Below are positions 1-10,343 of a stretch of DNA of 64,000 nt, in pieces. Both the position numbers and the translations under genes were made by a program. A model generated the notes under the pieces. The model saw only the letters and a program-made list of their open reading frames with translations. It was not told the origin of the DNA and ran no database searches. Source of the DNA: Piezodorus guildinii (Eukaryota > Arthropoda > Insecta > Hemiptera > Pentatomidae); contig CM041292.1 in NCBI GenBank assembly GCA_023052935.1, positions 33,834,386 through 33,898,385 on the forward strand. Reading direction: 5' to 3'. Numbering within the stretch: position 1 is the first letter of the stretch; every line of letters begins with the position of its first letter.

Positions 1-1595
1 TGCAAAATGAATGTATTTCCGGTGACAACTCGAATGATAAATATCGTTGAACAATAACATTTATCCTTGGATTTGCTACTTATGCTTCCGATAATCGATT
101 ATATATATATAATATATATATATTTATATTTTTTTTTTTTTTTTTTTTTTTCATTTCTATGTTCTACTTTTACTTATTATTGAAAAGACAGCCTTGCCAT
201 GATAGCATGTGGTATTCAGCAACGTCATTTCCTGTTCTTGTTTCACCCTTTAATTCAGGTAAGGAGCTCCTTCAGTTAGCTCTTTTCAGCCAACTCCTAT
301 TAAACAATGTCAGTTTTAGCTTTATGGATATCAAAAAAAGGGTAATGTCTGTTATAGTTATTATGGAAGGCAAAAAAAAAAAAAAAAAAAAGGGTACGTT
401 TGTGTTGGTTGACGGTTGTTGTGAGTTACGTTGTTTACATATTGTGCGGCTACTGTCATTAATCTGAGTATTTTTTCTTTATTTTTTGTATGCGATAAGG
501 GGACTATTCATTCAATATTAAATTTTCAGTAAGTTTCAACACATAAAGACGGTCTATTTTCAAATTAAAAATTCTAAGTAGTTTTCAGCATCTCAAACGC
601 CATAGTCATCTGAATCAATTTCCAAAGTTTTACAGGTTGATTACAATTTAGTATAATCTGCCATGGCCAATGTCTCAGAAATTTCAGTATGATATTCAAA
701 TTAATATAATATTCCTAAAAATCGACTTCTTTCATTAAAATGTTTACCAAAATTTTTTTTATAAATAATTTAAAAATTGATCTAAACTGAAAAATAAACG
801 TTTAAACTATAATATTCTATGAAAAATAAAACTTGTTATTTTGTTAAGGCGTAGCCGTTATATTTAGATTGAAATGGAAAGTACGTCGAAAAGAAAAAAC
901 GAATTCGAGACAGATAAGATGAAATGAAGAAGCATAGACTTTCTGTCCGAAAGGTCGGGATCTTGCGGTGAAATTTTCTTTTTTCTAGGTCGAACCTTCT
1001 CACGGATCAAATATATTAAATTACGTGAAGGTATTTGTTGTTGTCAATTTTAAGAATGAAGAGTTCGGGTTTTCGATTCAAAAATATGATACAGGGTTCA
1101 TTTCCAATTGACAATATGGGTTTATTAAGTCGTATATGGTCGTAATTTATATCACATATTTTCTTATATATGTTTTGTTTTTAGTATTAGCGCATGATAT
1201 TCGATAAAGTCGACCAGATTTAGGTTTTCTTAATTATATTTAAAAACAAAATTAAAATAACTATATATTGTTTTTAATTAACACATTTATTTCGCGATAT
1301 ACGTGTCTCAATGGCATATTATCTTAGTAGACACTGGATCTCAATTGAAACAAAAAAAATCATATGACCTATAGCCCGATTATCGACAGTTTAAGAGAAA
1401 AATAAAATTTCGAGATTTTTGCTGTTATCCGTGTTCTTCATTTATCAGAAAAAAATTCAAAATTTGATATTCGTACCTAACCGATCGAACTATGTCATAT
1501 AAAGTTTATGGTTTCTCTTGATGTCTAATAGCTGCTCCCCATAATATGACAATACATTTGTAAGTTTTCTTATTGGTGATTTTTTTTTTTAAATA
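1..1595. other. AT-rich non-coding stretch
   Basis: I see no gene here. It holds a short (TA)n run near 104-124, a T-run at 129-151 and an A-run near 371-390. The small open frames read straight through these homopolymers and have no recognisable protein character. Around 1430-1570 there is weak similarity to 8560-8680 (a shared 'caatatgac' context). Confidence 0.5.
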
Positions 1596-1790
1596 CTAGC
1601 CGACTAGCACCCTTGATTGCCCAAGAAAGGCATGGTTTTTGCACCATTTTAAAGTTTACCAAATGAACAAGTGTTTCTGAGATCCAGGAAATTCAAAACC
1701 TAACCACAGAAGCATAATAGCTCCTTGAAATGAACGAATATTCTTAGAAGAGTGAGAGTGAGAAAATACTTTATTTATTAAGTAGTGCTG
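1596..1790 (+). repeat. Diverged copy of 9700-9875
   Basis: The phrases 'acccttgattgcccaag', 'aaaacctaaccacagaag', 'ataatagctcc' and 'atattcttagaa' recur in the same order at 9720-9875. This is the left part of an old duplication; the right part is 3695-4010 versus 10350-10650. The copy at 9.7 kb is interrupted by a LINE insertion at 9875. Confidence 0.55.
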
Positions 1791-1994
1791 CCCAACTATC
1801 TTCAGTTGCTCACAACACAGCATGCTACAACTTCTTCAGATTTTTTTAAAAATTAAAATATTAAAAATAGGATTAAAGAATTAAATATATTTTAAATTAC
1901 TAAATTATTTATTTTTTTCCAATTTATTTTTATTATTAATTTTTTTTAAATTCTCTTAAAATAAAAACAATAAAATATTTGCACAATAATATCA

Positions 1995-2240
1995 ACATAC
2001 TAAAAACGATGCAAATTATTACACAATGGTCTTTATTTCCAAATAACAATATTAGGATATAACTGTTTATATGGCTGTTGATAGGCAATTAAGTAATATG
2101 AAAAGAACTAATTTTTGGTATTTATTTATTAGGAGATTTTTTTTTTATTCGTTATTCGGATTCTACGCCTATTCTATTTTTTGGTCGGTTACAAAGGTTC
2201 ATCATTGAAAAGAATAAACCATAAACATTTATACAGGACT
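1995..2240 (+). repeat. Interspersed repeat family D, copy
   Basis: Begins around 'ttattacacaatggt' followed by 'tttccaaataacaatatta' and ends with 'ggtcggttacaaaggttc'. The same order of phrases occurs at 31460-31870, and pieces occur at 3460-3510, 46570-46640, 49880-49990 (plus strand) and 15885-15960 (minus strand). No coding capacity is seen. The class is unknown. Confidence 0.55.
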
Positions 2241-2284
2241 GCAATACTATTTCATTTTGTTTTCTTTCGATTTTCATTCAAATA

Positions 2285-2313
2285 TTGGGTTGATGCAAAA
2301 TTAATGCAGGTTT
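2285..2313 (+). repeat. Left terminal inverted repeat of mariner 1
   Basis: 29 bp, perfect reverse complement of 3155-3183, immediately next to a target TA. Confidence 0.93.
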
Positions 2314-2473
2314 CCTCTATTGCAATATCTTAATTCCAATCGTGTAAACAAAGCTAATCCTAACATTGATCATTATTATACCAAAACAAACCTTATCTAA
2401 TACCCTCTCTTTCACCATGAATTTGTTTAGTAAAATCGTTTTGTTCAGTGTGTTCAAAGGTCTTGAATCGAAA

Positions 2474-3073
2474 ATGTCAAAGTGCGATTTTCGTCAAATT
2501 TATTTTTACGAATTTAAATTAGGGCGCAGCGCTGCGCAAACGGCTCGTAATATTAATGAAGTGTGGGGTCAGGGGGCTATTAATGAGTGCACGGTGCAGC
2601 GTTGGTTCCAGAAGTTTCGCAGAGGAGATTTCGACCTCGAAGACAAGGAAGGTCGGGGCCGTCATCTTGCTCTGGACAACGACCAGCTGAGGTCAAAAGT
2701 GGAAGAAGACCCAACCAAAACCACAAGAGAAATGGCGGCGGAACTCGGAACTCAAAAATTGCAACGTCTTTGCCCAGCATTGATGAATCGGAAGGGGCCG
2801 ATCCTGCTCCACGATAACGCCAGACCACACGTTGCACAACCAACGCTTCGACGACTGCACGAGTTGGGCTACGAAGTTCTCCAACATCCGCCTTATTCAC
2901 CTGACCTCTCTCCTACAGACTTCCACTTTTTCAGGCATCTGGACAACTTTTTGAGGGAGAAAAATTTTCAAAACCAGGACGACATTGAAAATTCTTTTTG
3001 TCATTTCATTGAGTCCAGGGATTCGGATTTTTTTTCTGGTGGAATAAGAAAGCTTGTTGAACGTTGGCAATAG
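2474..3073 (+). pseudogene. Mariner transposase, cecropia/Hsmar1-like, with core deletion
   Basis: Encodes 199 residues from the Met at 2474; the open frame extends upstream to 2366, but the family starts at this Met (MSKCDFRQIYFYEFKLG). The N-terminal helix-turn-helix half is followed, at about 2745-2755, by an in-frame join straight to TQKLQRLCPALMNRKGP. The family is about 345 residues, so about 140 are lost, including the first catalytic Asp. The second Asp (LLHDNARPH) and third Asp (SPTDFHFF) remain, with 34 residues between them as in DD34D mariners. A TAG at 3071-3073 interrupts the usual C-terminus; downstream codons still read CIDSDGNYFD in frame. The product could perhaps bind the terminal repeats but cannot catalyse. 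Confidence 0.9.
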
Positions 3074-3154
3074 TGCATTGATTCAGATGGAAATTATTTT
3101 GATTCAATATATATGGTTAAAGTAATGATATGGCGCATTTACAATACCTACTAA

Positions 3155-3183
3155 AAACCTGCATTAATTTTGCATCAACCCAA
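3155..3183 (-). repeat. Right terminal inverted repeat of mariner 1
   Basis: 29 bp, perfect inverted copy of 2285-2313; target TA follows at 3184-3185. Confidence 0.93.
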
Positions 3184-3185
3184 TA

Positions 3186-4930
3186 ATTGAAAAACTATTT
3201 CCTGATTCCAGAACACCTTATACTTTTTCTTTATCCGCGATAATAACAGAGTTATCAGGTAATCACATCTCATATAAGTCGTGGCTTGACCATATAAAAT
3301 GATTTTTTAATTTTTTTTTTTTTTTTTTTGCACTTAGTTCATCGCGTTGTATTGATCTCCAACATCTTTTTGATTTTTCTCTATCTTCAATAATAACAGA
3401 TTTTAGGTGTAATTACATCTATTATAATTTGTTATTTAAATATACTTATGATCTATTTTTTTTTGGTCGATTACAAAGGTTCATTATTGCAAATAATAAA
3501 TCAAAATATATTCATGTACACATGCCTCCTACCGGACACTGTGCATGTGATGGTAGATGATACCTAGGGAGTCCAATATTATATTTTTTGCCATCTTCGC
3601 AACGTCCCTAATGTCCCAGACCGAGATTCTCTTTGAAGCTCCTCGTCGAGTTCGGCACTATACCACGATGTCCGAACCAAAGTCCCTTCACGTAGAAATC
3701 TTTATATTTAATTTTGTGCATGTCTTTGTGCGACAATTACTTTCTTATTTTGAGGGTTTGTCTCAGGTATTTCTTCTTTCATTTGGTACTGCTATTTTTA
3801 GGTGTACCAATGTGCGTTCCCATCAAATAGACATATTTGCGTTTTTCTGATGAAAACCAAGAACAACAGTAAAAAGATTAACATTTGATTTTCTTCCTTA
3901 ATCTTTGAGAATATTAACTTTTTTGTTCTACTTAAGGTTTAGAATTTGCTCTTACAATATGACAAGACATTTAAGGCACACCCATTGTATCTTAAAATCG
4001 AAACTTTTACCAACTTCCCTATTTTATGTTAAAATTTACTTTTGATAAATTAATGTGTGATGAAGAATGTTACATGAATTATGCTCACGTTAATAATAAT
4101 TCTCTACATACTTTTAAACCCAAGGACGTAGAAAGAAAACGTTTTAATTTGACGTTTGAAAGTATTTTGAACCCTAATATATAGTATGTTTTCATAATAT
4201 ATTACAAACACTTTGATGCTCTTTAAATCGTGTGATTTTGTAAGAATGTACTACATCAATTTTTTTTAGATTAGATTTGACTTAGCTTCAGGTCTTCTTT
4301 AATGGTATAGTGTTACTCACTGAACACACAAATTACACTTTGAGGTTTGTGTTATTAAGGTTTTTTATTAACTTCGCTATTATATGGCTCTTTTTATTTG
4401 AGTTGGTGGAACTAAGATTCGACTTAGTCAAATTTAATAGATAAGGTGATCTGGTAAAGTAATGTATTTAAATAAAACTAATTCTCACACTATTAAGTTC
4501 GTACTGCCAACGGCAGTTCACGAGTAACTGATGTGGATGATTCCCCATTTTTCCGTTTTATCTGATGGGCTCTAGGAGCTTGGACAAATAAACTATAACA
4601 TAGTGAAATTAATTAATTGTATGCCTTGTATTTAAAAACATTACATCAATATGTTTTTTTGCAACAAAGCGTTCGTTTTGTAACTCAAGTCATCTTTAGA
4701 ACTGAGAAAAAATAACATATTAGTATTTGAGTAGATTTTTGACATGAATGTTCTTTTTTGCGCAAATCAAAGACTGACATTAATTACAGTATCAATGATT
4801 CTGTATTACGAGTTTACCTAATAATTTATAATTATTAGAAATATTTTGGACTTTAAATCATGCATTTTTAAGTTTGTATTTTTATCTAAGGTGTAGATTC
4901 TTTTAGGTGAAGGTCAAATTTTTATAAATA
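3186..4930. other. AT-rich stretch with repeat pieces, no gene
   Basis: Contains a T-run at 3308-3329, a loose tandem echo ('ataataacagagttatcagg' near 3240, a diverged copy near 3390), a short family D piece near 3465-3500, and 3695-4010, which is a diverged copy of 10350-10650. The 97-codon open frame at 3557-3850 has no recognisable domain and overlaps the repeat, so I do not call it a gene. Confidence 0.5.
3695..4010 (+). repeat. Diverged copy of 10350-10650
   Basis: 'acttactttcttattttgag', 'gtttttctgatgaaaac' and 'caatatgacaagacattta' occur here in the same order as at 10380-10625. Together with 1596-1790 this indicates an old duplication. Different mobile elements later entered each copy. 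Confidence 0.6.
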
Positions 4931-4933
4931 AAA

Positions 4934-5130
4934 TTGGAGGCTGATGTCTACTTCACCACTATTTTATTGAAAAAAAATATTCGCACTACGTTTCGGCTAC
5001 AGAATATAACAATATTTTGTACTTTTAGATCTAAGTTGTTCCACTGCACCTGAAGATGGCATTGTAGCCGAAACGTAGTGCGAATATTTTTTTTCAATAA
5101 AATAGTGGTGAAGTAGACATCAGCCTCCAA
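4934..5130. repeat. Perfect 67-bp inverted repeat around a hammerhead-like motif
   Basis: The left arm 4934-5000 and right arm 5064-5130 are exact reverse complements over 67 bp, including an 8-base A/T run, with a 63-bp spacer. The right arm carries the 3' half of a hammerhead-like motif (hairpin 3' strand, GAAACGUA, outer stem). The 5' half lies only in the spacer, so the left arm has an inverted partial copy. Partial inverted terminal copies next to a hammerhead are known from Penelope-like elements, but no reverse transcriptase or GIY-YIG gene is seen here. Confidence 0.9.
5046..5081 (+). ncRNA. Hammerhead-like ribozyme motif a (intact core)
   Basis: Outer stem GCAC (5046-5049) pairs with GUGC (5078-5081). 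Core strand CUGAAGA+U (5050-5057); position 7 of a hammerhead is variable, so this core is intact. Inner hairpin GGC/GCC (5058-5069), then GAAACGUA (5070-5077), which supplies GAA, a two-pair helix III (A-U, C-G) and A at the cleavage position. Helix III has no loop, so activity would need pairing of two copies. Inferred from pattern only. Confidence 0.6.
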
Positions 5131-5361
5131 TTGTATTTTTATTTTAATACGCTTGAAAAACAAATGTTTCACTGTAAAGAACTTTTGATTCTTGACGAAG
5201 AAAAACGAATGATTTCACGTACACGGACCTTTAATATTATCACTAATTAATCACCTTCAATTACATACAGCATCCTCCGTCTAACCCTTTTCCGTTTTCA
5301 TCTCAATTTACTAAAGACCTATCCTCTACTCGATCCTTTGATGCTTGACAGATCTCAGTAA

Positions 5362-5403
5362 TGCCACGATGATGGCTTACAAGTTTGAGCCGAAACGTCG
5401 GCA
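5362..5403 (+). ncRNA. Hammerhead-like motif b (degraded core)
   Basis: Outer stem UGCC/GGCA (5362-5365, 5400-5403). The core strand is ACGAUGA+U instead of CUGAUGA. Inner stem GGCUU/GAGCC (5374-5391), then GAAACGUC. It belongs to the same subfamily as motif f at 30664-30705: the flanks share 'caagtttgagccgaaacg' and 'cgattatttc'. Two core changes make activity unlikely. Confidence 0.5.
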
Positions 5404-5409
5404 AAATTA

Positions 5410-5985
5410 AAAATTTTTTAAATGAAATCCCGATTATTTCATGCTATGATAATTTAAATAGTCATCAAATTGAAACAAAAATACATTCTCAACAAAAGCT
5501 AAAAATAAAAAACCCGGTAACCCCATCACGAGAAGAAGATTGTTGATAAGCAAATAAATAAATAAATAAGAAATCCTTTCTCGCCTTCCTCTGCACGATA
5601 GAAGACTATTTTATTAATCATAAGAATTTCAACCTCACATAGTAATTCAATTAATTAATATGATTGGCCGAAATTCAAAACTAGCGAATTGAAGATAAAA
5701 GACGGAATTAATTATTAAAGCTATGTTCAATCATAACATATAATTGTTAGTTTAATATTACATTACTTTAAAATTAAATTTTTTTTTTCATTCTTATTGT
5801 TTCTCGTTTCTAATGACTATGTTCTTTTTATATACTACTCATGTTCTTTACTATGTTTTTAATATATTACCGTCAAATATCACTTCAAAATTGTTCATAT
5901 TTAAACAATTTTAATGTTTACATATATTATTTCATCATGTTTTCATTTGCTTAGTCTCTCTTTATATATTCTTATTGAAATATTA
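5410..5985. other. AT-rich non-coding stretch
   Basis: No gene seen. Flanking sequence of motif b continues to about 5460; after that it is unstructured AT-rich DNA. Confidence 0.4.
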
Positions 5986-5996
5986 TCATCTTATTT

Positions 5997-6315
5997 TTTT
6001 TTTACTTCCATACTGTATAACTATCATCTTATCAATTATTTTTATAACGGTCATGCATACTTTATGACTGTCATCTTATTATCATTTTACATTTAATTTT
6101 ATGTTTGTTCCCATATTATATTACTGTAACCATATCATTATTATACCAGACGCATTATTAAGTCTATAGTTATATTGGTTGTTATCCTGTTTCTTTTAGT
6201 CTTGATGAAGTCCCTCAATGTAGGCCGAAACGTCGGCACATACTGAAAATATCTCCAAGTTTAAATGTGTGTTTCTTCTAATTCTTTAATGACCCCACCA
6301 ACAACCATCTTCCTC
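5997..6315 (+). mobile_element. ~319-bp non-coding element with hammerhead-like motif, copy 1
   Basis: Homologous over its whole length to 8711-9026 on the other strand; shared phrases include 'acttccatact', 'cattattaagtctata', 'ttttagtc' and the 3' end 'aaccatcttcctc'. It is flanked by a 9-bp direct repeat ATCTTATTT (5988-5996 and 6316-6324). It carries motif c at about two thirds of its length. No open frame, no tRNA-like promoter and no terminal inverted repeat are visible. Target duplications of unequal length suggest insertion by target-primed reverse transcription. Confidence 0.65.
6198..6238 (+). ncRNA. Hammerhead-like motif c
   Basis: Stem AGUC/GGCA (6198-6201, 6235-6238; three pairs with a wobble). 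Core strand UUGAUGA+A (first base changed). Hairpin 6210-6226 with three of four pairs. Then GAAACGUC (6227-6234). Confidence 0.5.
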
Positions 6316-6324
6316 ATCTTATTT

Positions 6325-7183
6325 CTTAACGGTCAACTAAACTACATCATTATAAAGCTATGTTCGTGTTATAATATAATGGAATGAGTTAGGACGTTAG
6401 ATAGGAATTTTAAGAATCTTCAAATAACATGTTAAATACTAATAAGATTTGGAAGATTGCATATATACATCAACAAGACGAAATCAGAACGTGCTAAGCC
6501 ACAAAGGATTGTCCTAGTGACATTGCGTATCTTAAACGTTTGTCAACAATCCATTTGTCGGTAAGTGTAACGTTCAGGACTGCGGTTTCAACTCTTATTG
6601 AAGGCATCGAAAGAGAATTACTTAATGTGGTTCAGTGATGCATTCCCTTTCGATGCATGCTATTTATGATTCAAAGCTATGCCGTAATGTAAGATAATTC
6701 CAACAGTACATGAATTTATTCATTGGCGGTTATGTATGTTGGTTTATTCGTTTTAGCAGCATTACGTATTACAATTAGAAGAGGAAACTATTAGCTATCT
6801 ATTATAACTAGAGTGAGAAGTCTACGTTCATAGCGGAGCGTTGTAATTATACTTTCATATTCTACGGGTAATCATTCTGACTCCAGTGTGCAGTAGCGAA
6901 TTCTAAATGACCGAGAGATATAGTGGAATAGTTCTTAGGAATAAATATAGCTCTTGGGTTCACTGCTAATGCCGTCCTTCGGAGGGGGCGTAAAATGGTT
7001 AAAGATCCCTATTCTAAATAAATCTGGATAGGTAGAATATAGGACTTCCGCTGTATCATTGACCGATTAGCTACAGTAGTAGAAAGTGAAGTTTATAAAC
7101 GTTTTAACGAATAAACCATGATGTTTTAAATAATATAAAATTAGTTAAGAAGCTTAATTGTAGTCTGTATTAAAATTAATTTA
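6325..7183. other. Mostly featureless, with a SINE-C fragment at 6955-7080
   Basis: No gene. At 6960-7080 'gccgtccttcggaggggg', 'aaagatccctattcta', 'tctggataggtagaa' and 'gaccgattagc' match the body and tail of SINE family C (compare 26439-26727, minus strand). The tRNA-like head is absent, so this is a headless relic on the plus strand. Confidence 0.5.
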
Positions 7184-7185
7184 TA

Positions 7186-8072
7186 TTGGGTTGTGTCACA
7201 TGAAATGTCCGTTTTCAAGGTAAAGGATTTTTATTAAAAATACGATATAAAAACATGATAATTTTAGTCGAAGTATTTACCTTCTTTTTTTACACATTTT
7301 TCCCAACGTGACAACAACTTTTTTATCCCCGAACTGAAAAACTCTGTGCTTTGAAGTGAAAAAAAAATCTGAAAACGCACTTTTCACTTGATCATCATTT
7401 TCAAAAAGTTTTCCTTTGCCGAAGTTGTCTAAATTCCTGAACAGGTGGTAATCTGTTGAAGACAAGTCGGGAGAATATGGTGGGTGCGGAAGAACTTCGT
7501 AGCCCAGTTTTTTCAATTTTTGCTCGGTATGTTTTGAAACATGGGGTCTTGCTTCCGCTCAGTGAGATCATGAGGTACCCATGTACCGAGCTTTTTTACT
7601 TTCCCAATACACCTTAAATGTCTGGAAACGGTAGATGCACTTGCATTTAGTTGTGCTGATAGTCCTTTAACTGTTTGGTAGGGGTTTCCTTCTTCTACAT
7701 GTTTGAGGATATCGTTGTCTATTACGGACGGAGGTCTTTCTCGGGACAAGTTTTCCAAGTCGGTATCCCCAGCAAACCAACGGCGAATGGTCCGTTCATT
7801 AACACTCCCTTCCCCAAACGCCTTGCAAATATTTCTAGCGGCCTCAGCTGCTGAATGTTCGAGTTTAAACTCGTACAAAAATATTATTTGAAAATCGCGT
7901 GTTTCCATGTTCATATTTGGAGGTATACTAAAAAGTGGATAATTTATGGTAGAGGACTAGTAACTGTTTAGTTTAAATATGTAAACATTCGGAAGAAAAC
8001 AACAGAGACCTGCAAAATCCTTTATGTATTTCAGAAACTATAAAAACGGACATTTCATGTGAAACAACCCAA
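7186..8072 (-). mobile_element. Mariner-like DNA transposon 2, internally deleted
   Basis: An 887-bp element with 30-bp terminal inverted repeats (7186-7215 and 8043-8072) that differ at one base (TTGGGTTGTG on one side, TTGGGTTGTT on the other). TA flanks both ends (7184-7185, 8073-8074). Its repeats and transposase differ from those of mariner 1, so it is a different family. It is about 0.4 kb shorter than a full mariner. Confidence 0.92.
7277..7914 (-). pseudogene. Mariner transposase with core deletion and frameshift
   Basis: The N-terminal half (7914 down to about 7550) is open: METRDFQIIFLYEFKLEHS, then the helix-turn-helix and the linker IGKVKKLGTWVPHDLTERK. At about 7549-7553 it joins, out of frame, to ARPHVSKHTEQKLKKLGYEV. 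The central domain with the first Asp, and the second Asp that sits just before ARPH, are therefore gone. The third Asp survives in SPDLSSTDYHLF. The C-terminal part ends at 7277. The gene is inactive. Mariner 1 lost an overlapping region independently. Confidence 0.88.
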
Positions 8073-8074
8073 TA

Positions 8075-8694
8075 ATTATTTAATTTTGGCAAGTTGGACG
8101 CAGAATAAACCTTTAGACTCCTAATTAAAAAATAATTAAGTTAAAAAAATAATATCATAAACGTTTTTTACTTTATTACATTTGTTTATTTTAAATATTT
8201 TTTTGTTTTTCTTGTCCTATCTTTTTATTTATTTTTATTAAAACTCTAATACTGTTTGTCATTAAGTTGTGCATTCTCACTTTTTTGTTTTATAATTTCG
8301 TGCTGAAGATGTGGGATTTTAAATACAGCGCTATATAATGGATTAACTTTATAAAGTAATTATTTATGTAAAGGAGATTCCTAAAATATTACTAATATAT
8401 TGCAACGTGTCATTTTGATTTATCAGTACGCTGTATAAAGGAGAAAAACATTAGTTGGGCAGCACTGCTTTGTCTTTTGTTGATAATCAAATAAACCTTT
8501 TCTATTTGATTTTTTCCAATAAAAAAAAAAAAAAAGTTTTCGATACTTAACGGCAATTTTCCTCCTGAACCGTTGAGAATCGGACTATGGTTCCTATGAT
8601 ATTTTTTTTTCCTCTTCATGTCCAGCATAGGTTTCTTCAATATGACCAGAAATTTATAAGACACATATTAACCCATTCGAGATCCATTGCACAC
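8075..8694. other. AT-rich non-coding stretch
   Basis: No gene. 'agttgggcagcactgc' near 8453 is an inverted match to 'gtagtgctgcccaact' near 1783. The 84-codon minus-strand frame at 8410-8664 runs through an A-run and has no domain. Confidence 0.4.
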
Positions 8695-8710
8695 CGTTTG
8701 TAAAATAGAT

Positions 8711-9026
8711 GAGGAAGATGGTTGGGGTGCGGTCATAAATTAGAAACACACATTGAAAATAAGTGCTATTTTAATTACGTGCCGACGTTTCGGCTTTCAA
8801 TGTGGGCCTTCATCAGGGCTAAAAGAAACAAGATAACAACCAATGTAATATATAGACTTAATAATGCGTTAGGTATATAATAATAATATGACAGTAATAT
8901 AATATGGGAACATAAATAAAATTAAATGTAATATGATAATGAAATGACAGTTATAAAGTATGGAAATAAATAAAATTAAGATGATAGTTATAAAGTATGG
9001 AAGTAAACAGAATTGAGATGATAAAA
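8711..9026 (-). mobile_element. ~316-bp non-coding element with hammerhead-like motif, copy 2
   Basis: Minus-strand copy of 5997-6315. It is bounded by a 16-bp direct repeat CGTTTGTAAAATAGAT at 8695-8710 and 9027-9042, which fixes both ends to the base and shows recent insertion. The element contains motif d with an intact core. Its 3' end (plus-strand 8711) reads 'aaccatcttcctc' on the minus strand, as in copy 1. There is no poly(A) tail or open frame. Confidence 0.8.
8780..8820 (-). ncRNA. Hammerhead-like ribozyme motif d (intact core)
   Basis: On the minus strand: outer stem GCC/GGC, core CUGAUGA plus an extra A, inner stem GGC/GCC with an 11-nt loop, then GAAACGUC. All invariant hammerhead core bases (C3 to A9, G12-A13-A14, A-U next to the cleavage base C) are present. 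It lies inside the element at 8711-9026. Confidence 0.65.
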
Positions 9027-9042
9027 CGTTTGTAAAATAGAT

Positions 9043-9868
9043 TTCCGAGGCAATAAAACAGCCTGCACACCATTAATTCTGAGTAAAATAGTCATCGAAA
9101 TAAGAATTTTCTGGAACTAATGAAATCTCTCATGTACAGGAAAACAAAATTTGACATTGGTTTTACTATGTACCAGAAAATCTAAAAATTATCTGTAGCC
9201 TTTCTACCATGAAAAATACTCATGCAGCGAAGGCTTAAGATAATAAGTTTCATTCAGGCTGTATGAATAGAAGGCGATACACAGGCTATGTAGGCTTAAG
9301 ATAATAAGTTTTTCTTTTCTCTGACACATCTTTATCCGTGGATAATTAAGACATTTTCTTTGAATTATATTTTGTTGTTTATTACTAAAAGCAAAATAAC
9401 GATCTTATATTATCTAACTATTTTTGGAATAAATGTTTTAACATTTTTTAATGATGCATTTTCATTTTACCCTACATTGCCCACATGGTGTTCAATCTAC
9501 TCCTCGCAATAAAAATTTTCCGAGAGAAGAGATGCACACCCGGTGTGCAACGATACTATTTATGGGAATTAACTCACAAATTGGGTGATTTCCACAGTAA
9601 ACATGTTTTTTTTTATTAAACTATACAAAGAAAAAAATATTGCTCATGAGGACGGTGCTTGCCCATCTCGAATGGGCTAAAAACAAATGTTCTTTTCAGT
9701 CCTTCCTAGTTTAATTCTTGCATTCTCGCATCCTTGATTAGCTTATGAAGGCAGGCTTGTTCAGCACAATTTTAAAGGTAATAAAATGAAAAAGTTTGTC
9801 TAAGATTTGGAAAATTTAAAACCTAACGACAGAAGAATAATAGGACCCTGAAATTTAGGAATACTCTT
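9043..9868. other. AT-rich stretch; right part is a diverged copy of 1596-1745
   Basis: No gene. 9700-9868 matches 1596-1745 ('cccttgatta', 'aaaacctaacgacagaag', 'aatactcttagaa'). Confidence 0.45.
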
Positions 9869-9874
9869 AGAAAT

Positions 9875-10343
9875 TTTTTTTTTTTAAAATTATTTTATTG
9901 GTATTTACAACTGTAATAACAAAAATACATCAAGTAAATGTGATGTGTTATATAATACAATGACATGATATACATGTAGAAAAGCTTCCCATTGGAAGCA
10001 CTCTAAAAATATTCTAAACTAGAAGGGCAATTGCCTTTCAGGCGCCTCGCAGGATTATCAGGAATTGAAGAGCCAGAAAGGATTGAAACTAGTGGGTTAG
10101 AGTGGGAATGGAGTTTGTCATGAAAGGATTGATACCTGGTCCGGGAGCGTTGAGGATTTTACGAAGCATTTTGGATTGTAAGGATTGGATGCGGGAAGAA
10201 TTTGATGGTTTAGTAGAGCCCCAAAGCTCCAATCCGTAAGTCCAGATTGGTCTTATAATAGTGGTGTAGATGAGCCTTTTGTAGTTCAGAGGAAGGTTTG
10301 ACCGTTTGTCTAGTAAGTGATGAAGCAGCCTAAAGCGGCGAGC
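9875..10343 (-). mobile_element. Jockey-type LINE J1, 5'-truncated 3' end
   Basis: The minus strand reads the end of ORF2 (compare 51498-52653: 'ggattatcaggaatt', 'gaaactagtgggtt', 'ttgtaaggattgga', 'tttagtagagcccc'), then the 3' UTR and a T-run at 9875-9886 that represents the poly(A) tail. The coding part corresponds to the C-terminal ~110 residues after the reverse transcriptase palm. It contains deletions, including the segment between 'ttgatacctgg' and 'gagcgttgagg'. Candidate target duplication AGAAAT at 9869-9874 and 10344-10349. Confidence 0.8.

Larger units (their letters stand above)
2285..3183 (+). mobile_element. Mariner-like DNA transposon 1, internally deleted
   Basis: An 899-bp element bounded by 29-bp terminal inverted repeats that match perfectly (2285-2313 and 3155-3183, starting TTGGGTTGATGCAAAATTAA). 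It is flanked by the dinucleotide TA on both sides (2283-2284 and 3184-3185), the standard mariner target duplication. Full-length mariners are about 1.3 kb, so roughly 0.4 kb is missing. The perfect terminal repeats suggest the ends could still be recognised by a transposase supplied in trans; that is inference. Confidence 0.93.

Noticed and set aside
2580..2900. Minus-strand and shifted frames across mariner 1
   Set aside because: Shadows of the transposase reading frame.
3557..3850. 97-codon open frame
   Set aside because: It lies in a duplicated non-coding segment; the matching copy at 10.4 kb does not preserve the frame.
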